In this document: one piece after another, positions 54,000 through 64,000 of the stretch | Layout of the letters: every line of letters starts with the position of its first letter | Numbering within the stretch: the stretch's first letter is position 1 | Source of the DNA: Diphasiastrum complanatum | Taxonomy: Eukaryota; Streptophyta; Lycopodiopsida; Lycopodiales; Lycopodiaceae | DNA length: 64,000 bases | NCBI GenBank assembly: GCA_029204225.1 | Contig: CM055097.1 | Span: 28,319,192 to 28,383,191 of the forward strand | Direction of reading: 5' to 3' | Position numbers and translations under genes: made by a program | The notes under the pieces: generated by a model | The model's database searches: none | Seen by the model: the letters and a program-made list of their open reading frames with translations, nothing else | What the model was told of the DNA's origin: nothing

Positions 54000-55211
54000 T
54001 GTTGGATTCATCTCCTCTACTCTCCTAAATTTTACTTTAAACTGCCTCCATTCATGCTGCATTTTTTACTCATGTTGTCGCACAGTTTGCATATTTACAT
54101 GTAAAATAAGATAGGCAAAAAATGCGACTATCTGCATAAATACAAGTAAATTTCCATAGGCGAAAAAGACGAAAAACATGACACTGTGTTTTTACACGTG
54201 ATTTGTGATAGGCAAAAAAGATGACACTGTCCTACAAAATGCCGAAGGTGTCCTTACAGAAAAGTGAAGGCACCCTGTGAATCAAATCTTAAGACATTTG
54301 TCAGAGTGTTGCATTTTTCGCATCTTCACCAACGTTCATTTTAGCGAAGGCTGACGTCGTGGCCTTCTCACGCTCATCCCATGCAACTGTGCAATCAGAT
54401 TTGACAACGACAACAGCCACCCACGATCTCCCACAAACAGCACATCCACTTTGTACCTTCTTCATCTGCACCCCTGTAACATTATGTATATATCGGATAC
54501 CATCTGCGTATTCAGCATATGTAAAAATATAGCAAGCATCAGAAGCTTATTAGAGATAGACAAAGTAGATGCTTTCACACATCGATTCATTCTATTATCA
54601 ATAATAGGTTTATTCCTTTTACATATTGGATTAGCTTTGTGAAGCACACAGTTTCTTCCACTATTGTCTTGTGCTCACCTGCATTATTGACTTATATATT
54701 TTACTATACTTAATCTGACAACAACTCTGTTTGTTCTGCGTTCAGATTTGTGTCAATATTGCTATACTTTTCTACATTCTGTCTGACTCTCTTATTGCTT
54801 AATCTAGTAGTTTGTTCTTAGTGAATTATTATTAGTCTAGCTGTTCGCAACTAATATTTAGTCTTGTCTTTCGCGACTAATTTGTGACTAATTATCAGTC
54901 AAGCTCAATCTAGGTCTTCGCAATTATTTGCGATATATAATTTGTCTAGCTGTTCCCGACAAATTATGTTTTTGATGTTTTGTTGCTTTATGTTTGGCTA
55001 CGTAATTAGATCGAACGTGATTTCTATCACTAACGTTTGGTTCATTCCTGATAGGCGTAGTCATGCTTTACGGAAAGAGTGAGAAAGCTGCGCACGAACA
55101 CTTTTCGTTCGAATTCGTTTCCTTTTCGAGTTTCGAGTTCGCTTCTCTTCGTGTTCGTTTCTTTTCGAGCTATTTTCGTTTCTCTCTCTCACACACCATC
55201 TTTCCGCAATA
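54000..55211 (+). repeat. Copia-C 3' LTR
   Basis: Starts TGTTGGATTCATC after the purine tract AAGGGGGGG (53991-53999) and ends CCGCAATA, 1212 bp. TATA box near 54484-54494 (tatgtatatat). It is homologous to Copia-B's LTR. Confidence 0.85.
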
Positions 55212-57060
55212 GATTAACGAGAGTAAGGTCAAGACAGTGCTCGAGTGGCTGATACCAAAGATGGTTAGAGAAGCTAAATCTTTTCTTGAATTTACAGTTT
55301 TCTTTTGTAAGTCAATTGAAGATTATGCAAAAGTGATGGCACCTTTAAATAATTTGACTAAAGGAAGAGTTAACAAAAAGTAAAGAGAGGTCAACCTAGT
55401 GAGCCTATTGAGTGGAATGATGAATTGAACCAATGCTTTGAAAAACTCAAGCAAATGGTTGCTTTAGCTCTTGTTTTACAGATCACGAATCTTGATATAC
55501 CTTATGTCGTGAGAACTGACGCAAGTGATTTGGCGATAGTAGTTCTTCTACATGATAATAGGCTGGTAGCATTTGAAAGCAAGAAACACAAGGCCTCAGT
55601 TGCATTATACAACTCGGGAGAAAGAGTTATTTGTTGTGATACATTCATTTAAAACTTGGAGGCATTACCTTTATGGTAGTCACTTTATAGTGTATATAGA
55701 TCACCAACCTCTAAAGTACTTTGTAATTAGAATGATCTGAGGGGTCGTAAAGCTCGTTGGGCTGAGATGTAGGAATTTGATCATGAGATTCGATATATCA
55801 AGGGCAGCTCTAACCAAGTTACAGATGCAGTTCGTCGGATTGGTGAACTAAATGAACTTTCACTCACCCAAAGTTTCACTGATCTATATTTTTCGCTGAG
55901 GAAAGTGTGATTCGGATTCTCATTTTGGTCCTATCTAGAAGATGGTGGAGACAGGAAAAAATGAGAATGGAATAGCGATTACTCACAAGGGTCTCAAGTT
56001 CCTAGGAAAGATAAGAAGATAGCGAAACAGTTCTCTATCAGAGGTGGGTTACTATTTCGGAATGAAAAAATTTGTGTATCAGCAGATGATGAGACAAAGA
56101 AGAGGATTCTTTATGAGTGTCATGACATTCCTTGTGCAGGTCATCCGGGTATACACAGGACTTTTGACTTGGTCAGAAGAGAGTTTTATTGGCTGAAACT
56201 CAAGCCATTTGTTGAGTCTTATGTGGTTAAATGTAGACCTTGTCAGTTAGCCAAAGCTCAATGCTTAAAGACTGGAGAGTTCTTACATCCCCGAGATATC
56301 CCTCAAAAATGATGGGAAATTATATCTATGGATTTTGTGGTTGGACTTCCAAGGACCCAATGCCAAAATGATTCTATTTGGGTTGTGGTGGGCAGGTTGA
56401 TAAAGTTAGTTACTTTTATACCAGTCAAGTCAACTACTAAGGCTTTGGATTTAGCCCAGATCTTTGTGGAAAGATTATTTAGGCTTTATGGATTGCCAAG
56501 TGATATAGTTAGTGATAGAGATCCTAAATTTATAGGTCACTTTTGGTCAGCTGTATTTCATAAGCTTGAAACCTTGCTTAGTTTTAGTTCTTCTGATCAT
56601 CCTAAATCAGATGGCCAGACTGAGAGGACTAATCAGGCTATGGAGGATATGTTGAAAACATATGTGTGTCACAAGCAATCTCAGTGGGAAGATTACGTTC
56701 CTTTAATTGAGTTTGCTTATAACAGTAGGAAACATTCTGCTACTGGTTATAGTCCGTTTATGCTAATGTATGGTTTTCAACCTAGATCTCCGATAAATGT
56801 GGAGACAAAGTCTATTAAGATTGAGAAAGTTTCAGATTTCTTGCATGATATGCGTGAAATGTTGCAAGTGGCCCATGATTGTATCCGAAGTGCTTAGGAT
56901 AGAGCTAAGCACTATGCCGATCTTAAGAGGTCTCTCAGAGATTTTAAAGTTGATGAATGGGTATATCTTAGAATACCTAAGGATTCTAAGACTATGTGTA
57001 TGGGGAAGCATAGTTCAATATAATCTCGCTCCCTTTCTCCCTTTCCTTCTTTTCCATTTA
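55212..57060 (+). pseudogene. Ty3 chromovirus RT-RNase H-integrase
   Basis: Begins at the Copia-C LTR edge inside the RT connection (KVKTVLEWLIPKMVREAKSF). RNase H follows: VVRTDASDLAIVVLL, then GRKARWAEM and VTDAVRRIGELNEL. The integrase zinc finger has ECHDIPCAGHPG and KCRPC. The DDE core lies in a 189-codon frame (56328-56897) with MDFVVGLPR, SDRDPKF and DGQTERTNQ all present. The GPY/F start continues as RAKHYADLKRSLRDFKVDEW after a TAG. No chromodomain or LTR follows; the element stops near 57060. It is close kin of 4159-6196. Confidence 0.85.
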
Positions 57061-57400
57061 ATTTTACTTAAAAGTAGGAAATGATCTTCCAAAAACTTTC
57101 TGGTTTTAAATCTTGTGATTAGGCCAGCTTTAACCACTTCCTAATCCATATGTTCAGTCTCATCTTGGTTGTAAAACCAATCTCATGTTAAGTTTATCCT
57201 ATGGAAAAACTTCGCCATTAACCTCACATGATTCAGAAAAGATTTTGAGAAACCCTTGAAGGATCTTTCATCTCCCTTATTAGGATCTTTTACAACATGC
57301 TCCATTGGTGTATCTATGCTCTTACAATTCTCCAGATAAACTTTTTCAACATTGATAGAGCCTATGTAGATTGACATATAAAAGCATAATCATCATGAAA
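57061..57400 (-). pseudogene. Ty1/copia RT C-terminal fragment
   Basis: The minus strand at about 57200-57377 reads NVEKVYLENCKSIDTPMEHV then VKDPNKGDERS. N-C-K-x-x-x-T-P-M is the copia RT end. Everything else is missing. Confidence 0.55.
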
Positions 57401-59000
<1,600 letters not shown>

Positions 59001-59201
59001 AGTTTGTTTCGGAAGAACGGATAAGTGTAGATTTGTCGTGTTTTTGCAATAGATTTTGTGAGCATTGTTCATTAATTTGAGAAGAATCATAACTAGCTCA
59101 GAATTGTTTATCATCCTTAAGGCCCGAGGCCTTGGGCCTTCCCCTATGAACACAGTGTGAGTTTTTTGATCAATGAATGCTGGGCTTTTCTTTATGGAAG
59201 T

Positions 59202-59738
59202 TGTCATGCCCACAACTGGTCTCGGGTAGTGTGTCCATGCTAGGGATCAGTAGACCAACAACCCGTAAATTAATTGTGACTATAAGGGATTTGGGACCCT
59301 TATGTGCATAGGGTCACAATTAATGGTTGTAGGCCTAAACTCTTGATGGTGGATTTGTATGGGTCTATCAGTGAGTCATTGGAGAACTAGATGACATGGC
59401 CCAAATAGGCTGTCCAGTGAGGTGTCACAATGCACTACTAGAGGTGCATGGGCTTTGGAGGGTATAAGTATACCTATTGGGCTCTCACTAGTGTATCCTT
59501 CATTGTGAGACTAGTAGCCATATGCTGTTGGTGTGATATCTCACTCCTCTTTGAGATTGATCCATAGCTTGGGGGCTAGATCACATAATGGTATTTTATG
59601 TGGTTGTGGTTGGGATGTCTTTTGCTTTGTTGATTGAGCCAAATTTGGCTTAAAATCCAATAAAAGCAGAGAAAGATGCTCAATCGGTTACTAATTTCTT
59701 GTCGTGAGTGTTGGTGAATTCTTGCAGGGTTTGCATGG
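59202..59738 (+). repeat. Probable solo Ty3 LTR
   Basis: Starts TGTCATGCCCACAAC, a typical Ty3 LTR opening, has a TATA-like gggtataagtatacc (59459-59473) and a possible end at gcatggca near 59738. No coding sequence. The end point and target duplication are not established. Confidence 0.45.
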
Positions 59739-60789
<1,051 letters not shown>

Positions 60790-61467
60790 TCGCTTTGATT
60801 CTTCAAGCACTGCATGCAGATCCACATAGTGCTTTGGCGTGAGAGAGATACAGTTCTCTCACAAGTGGATGTCTCGCTTACTAGCGGACTTGTGGATCTC
60901 TATGGATCCTGATCATAGAACTTGTCTCGCACGCAAGTGAACTTCTCGTCTGTATTTCATCTTGATTGCTTACTAGCATCATACTACTACACTATATGTG
61001 TGTTCTGTCATCTTGTGTCAAGTATCATCCAGCAAGTATATAGTCGTTCTATGTAACTTTAAGGATTAGAGTGACTAAACATCTACAACTAATTAAAAAA
61101 TTACAAGAGTGGCAGATTAGCCACGACCTAGAGTGTATTTGCTGATGTCATGCCATCAGATCAGATATCTGTACTTCTGGGTACTTGCATGATCTTTGCT
61201 GGTACTGATCTTTGGAGTGTGAGAGCAGAAAGTCTTTCGCGATGTTTTTTGTGTCGTGTCATTGGTTTCATCTCCATCATCTGACTTTCTCGTGTTCGAC
61301 CGCAAAAGATTCTCGTTCGCGAATCATTCGTGTTCGTGTCTTCTCGTCAAGTGTTCGCAAATCTTTTGTGTTTCGTGTCTCTTGACTTTCGTGTTCGCAA
61401 ACATCTTCGTCAAGCAGAGGGCTAAAAGCTAGCAAAGCTTTGTAATTAGAAACGCTTTGTTTCTTCA
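60790..61467 (-). repeat. Copia-D 3' LTR (approximate)
   Basis: On the minus strand TGAAGAAACAAAGCG at 61467 directly follows the purine tract TTTGAGAGGGAGT. A TATA-like ctatatacttgc lies near 61036-61047. The far end near 60790 is a guess. Confidence 0.5.
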
Positions 61468-61491
61468 ACTCCCTCTCAAAGCATGATAGCT

Positions 61492-62103
61492 TTACGATCC
61501 CAAGACTGCTCCTCTGTCTCTCAAAGAGTCTTTTTTCCAGGGCTTTGGTGAAAATATCAACAACCATGTCTTTCGTTCCAATGAAGGTGTCTGCAACATC
61601 TTCTTTTCAATTAGATCCCAGATCAAGTGGTACTTGATCGCAATGTGCTTTGTTCTAGAATGGAACACAAGATCTTTCGTCAGGTGTATTGCAGAGGTGT
61701 TGTCCATTTGCAAAATCAGAGGCTCGTTCCTTGTTTCGCCCAATTCATCGAGGAATTGCCTTAGCTAGATTATCTTGTTGGCCATCTTTGCTACTGCAAT
61801 GTACTCTGCTTCACAGGACGACTGGGCCACAATGGTTTGCTTCTTGCTGACCCAAAGAACTGCTGCTCCTAATGCGATGAGGCATCCTCTTGAGACGCTT
61901 TTACAATTGTCTTTGAGAGATGCCCAACTAGCATCACTGTAGGAAAGTATCTTGAAACCTGCATCACGAAAATGACACAACCTGTAATCCCTCATTAATT
62001 GAAGATATTGCAAAATGCGTTTTGCAATCTTCCAATGTGTCAAGCTTGGATTCGTGCAGAATTGGCTCATCATGAATACTGCATAAGCGTGTGTTTTCTG
62101 CAA
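61492..62103 (-). pseudogene. Copia-D RNase H
   Basis: FKILSYSDASWASLKDNCKS, VAQSSCEAEYIAVAKMANKI, a stop near 61765, then LILQMDNTSAIHLTKD and a shift before MVVDIFTKALEKRLFER. Catalytic D, E and D are present. Confidence 0.8.
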
Positions 62104-63219
62104 GGTACATCAGTGATCCTAGCAGCTTCCTATAAGGTGTGAGCTGCATCTGTTTTCTCTCTTCCTCAGTCTTCAGACAGTCATCATTTGTCAGCACCGT
62201 CTCTACGAGCATTGGAGTATTCACTCCTTTGCAGTTCAGCATTTCAAAGTCCTCTAGGATCTTCTGGGTGTATTTAGACTGGTGAAGGTATAACTTACCT
62301 CCCTCATAGTCTCTTTCAGTTTGCAAGCCTAGGTAACACCTAGCTTCTCCCCGATCCACTATCTTGAAATGTTTCGAGATGTCTGTCTTCACCTCAGCGA
62401 TCAGCTGTTCACTCCTGCAAAGTATCGGAGTGTTGTCTACATATACAGCCACAATGATGATATGCCCATCTGTAACTCTGACATATACATTGGAATCAGC
62501 CAACAAGGCTTGAATCCTAATGATTTCAGGACTTGATCTTTCTCTTTGTACCATTGTCGAGCTGATTGTTTCAGATCGTAGATGCTTCTATGCATTCTGC
62601 ATGCATAGTCAGGAAGTGAATTCCAGACATATCCTAAGGGTCGATCCATATAGACCTCTTCGTCTAATTCGCCATGCAAGAAGGCTGTCTTCTCGTCCAC
62701 AATGTGGATCCTGAGGTCATAAGCTACTGCATATGCAAATAACAGACATAGGGACAAATGTTTGATGACAGGACAGAAGGTTTCAGAGTAGTCAATACCA
62801 CATCTATGAGAAAATCCCTTTGCTACCAGTCTTGTCTTGTATTTCGTCACATTCCCATCTGGTCCGTATTTGAGCTTGAAAACCCATTTGCATTTGACAA
62901 TCTTGTGCTTATGTGGTAATGGCTCCAACATCCATACCCGGTTCTTCCTCATGGACTCCATCTCTTCGTTCATGGTTTGGATCCATCTGTCCTTTTCTGG
63001 ACTTTCAATCGCTTTCTCGAAAGTCTGTGGTTCGCCACTAAATCCACAGAACTCTTCTGATGTGGAAGCTGAACTGCCTGGCACATATCTTGTTGGCGCT
63101 CTTTGTGGTCTGATCGACCTTCTAGGAGATCCTCCTAGGACAACAATGCCTTTGTCTTTGTCTGCTCTGCTTGGTCTAGATCCATCTTGGTTTACAAGGA
63201 TTGTGGCAGCAAGGTGCAT
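62104..63219 (-). pseudogene. Copia-D reverse transcriptase
   Basis: RT starts with KDRWIQTMNEEMESMRKNRV and CKWVFKLKYGPDGNVTKYKT, then GIDYSETFCPVIKHLSL, IHIVDEKTAFLHGELDEEVY and SIYDLKQSARQWYKEKDQVL. After a shift near 62520 comes IIVAVYVDNTPILCRS, where Y-V-D-D has become Y-V-D-N, then ARCYLGLQTERDYEGGKLYL and KGVNTPM. The second catalytic Asp is lost, so polymerase activity is unlikely. Confidence 0.85.
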
Positions 63220-64000
63220 CTCGAATCTTTCTACTTCAGATTCATCACTCGAATGGGAGACGACTCAAAAATCTTTGTTTTAGTGTTCGTCCTCTACTCT
63301 CTCTGTCATTGGTAGCATGTCATAATACTGTCTCTCCAGAACTTTGTAGCTGACAGGATCACCATTGGCCATTGTCCTGCTCTCATCAAATCTGACATCT
63401 CTCACTGTTTTCACAGTGTTTGTGTCTGGCATGTAGACTCTGTAGTATGACGAATTGTTATCATAACCTACCAGAAATCCCTACTCGGCTTTCTCATCAA
63501 GCTTCTTTCGAAGCTTATCAAGAATATGTGCATAAGCTGCACAGCGAAAAATTCTGACGTGAGACAGGTTGGGCTTTCTACCCCACCATAGCTCGTGTGG
63601 TGTCATGTGAGGGACACCAAACTTACCTGGATGTATGCGATTGTAGCTACTGCTTTAGCCCATAGTACCCTTGGAGCCTTCGAGTAGGCCATCATACATC
63701 TGGCTGCTTCCATCAGGGTCCTTTTCTTTCATTTAGCAACACCATTGTGCTGCGGTGTGTAGGCTGCAATCCTTCTGTGAATAATGCCATGATCATTGTA
63801 GAAGTAAGTGAAACGATTCGAGATGTATTCGCCACCTTGATCTGTCCTGATCTGCTTAACCTTGTTGCATGTACATCTCTCAGTCCAATTCACATATTCT
63901 GTGAATTTGTCGAGTGCTTCAGATTTATTCTGAATAAAATACACTCTGAAAAATTTGCTATAATCATCAATGAAGGTTATATAATATTTTGAACCTCCTA
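63220..64000 (-). pseudogene. Copia-D integrase
   Basis: From the right edge: FIQNKSEALDKFTEYVNWTE, QIRTDQGGEYISNRFTYF (second catalytic Asp), AYTPQHNGVAK then a TAA where E-R is normal, LMEAARCMMAYSKAP, MTPHELWWGRKPNLSHVRIF and a stop before GFLVGYDNNSSYYRVY. The catalytic Glu position is destroyed by the stop. The first Asp lies beyond the window. Confidence 0.8.

Larger units (their letters stand above)
50985..55211 (+). mobile_element. Copia-C, internally deleted Ty1/copia element
   Basis: + strand: truncated 5' LTR (about 50985-51318), primer site, gag, then directly the end of integrase, RT, RNase H, purine tract and complete 3' LTR. It is closely related to Copia-B. It ends at 55211, directly against a gypsy RT. 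Confidence 0.85.
60790..64000 (-). mobile_element. Copia-D, runs off right edge
   Basis: A minus-strand copia element with 3' LTR, RNase H, RT and most of integrase inside the window. Gag, protease and 5' LTR would lie beyond 64000. Confidence 0.8.

Overview
The window reads as nuclear DNA of a land plant with a large, repeat-filled genome. The clearest evidence is a split host gene on the + strand whose last three exons (16097-16210, 29280-29363, 32059-32115) join in frame into an 84-residue DUF493/YbeD-like domain, the kind found in plastid-associated plant proteins. Almost everything else is transposable elements: Ty1/copia, Ty3/gypsy (chromovirus and Athila-like), LINEs, a Penelope-like reverse transcriptase, and three hAT DNA transposons. 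The TE mix suggests a non-flowering plant such as a fern or gymnosperm, but this is inference and I cannot name a species. There are no bacterial genes, tRNA or rRNA genes, or CRISPR arrays that I can support.

Layout. 1-2775: minus-strand Ty3 gag tail and retropepsin with a long open frame and no recognisable reverse transcriptase. 3245-4157: LINE 3' end bordered by a (GA)n tract. 4159-6196: 3' half of a chromovirus with its LTR. 6225-7342: copia gag and LINE endonuclease remnants. 7663-14657: a nested pair of hAT transposons, each with an 8-bp target duplication; the inner 6.1-kb element carries a spliced BED/hAT transposase pseudogene with an unusual AT-hook extension and a small convergent second gene. 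15122-15844: a third, non-autonomous hAT. 16097-32115: end of the host gene. Its 13-kb intron holds a full-length copia element (18070-24594) containing a captured gypsy gag, plus LINE, gypsy and copia pieces.

34179-43250: an Athila-like element interrupted by copia insertions. 43251-50745: copia gag, a (CT)n tract, a Penelope-like RT with damaged catalytic residues, Ty3 gag, a second copia element and another Ty3 gag. 50985-55211: a copia element with a gag-to-integrase deletion. 55212-57060: gypsy RT-RNase H-integrase. 58631-60320: microsatellites, a 70-codon open frame and a probable solo LTR. 60790-64000: 3' half of a minus-strand copia element that runs off the window.

How it works together: the DUF493 gene is the only recognised host gene, and splicing must remove very TE-rich introns. 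No TE reading frame looks fully intact. The most interesting system is the nested hAT pair (7671-14649), because three hAT elements in one 8.2-kb stretch share the same design: CATAG/CTTAG ends, 8-bp target duplications and arrays of family-specific palindromes just inside the ends, while only one of them encodes proteins.
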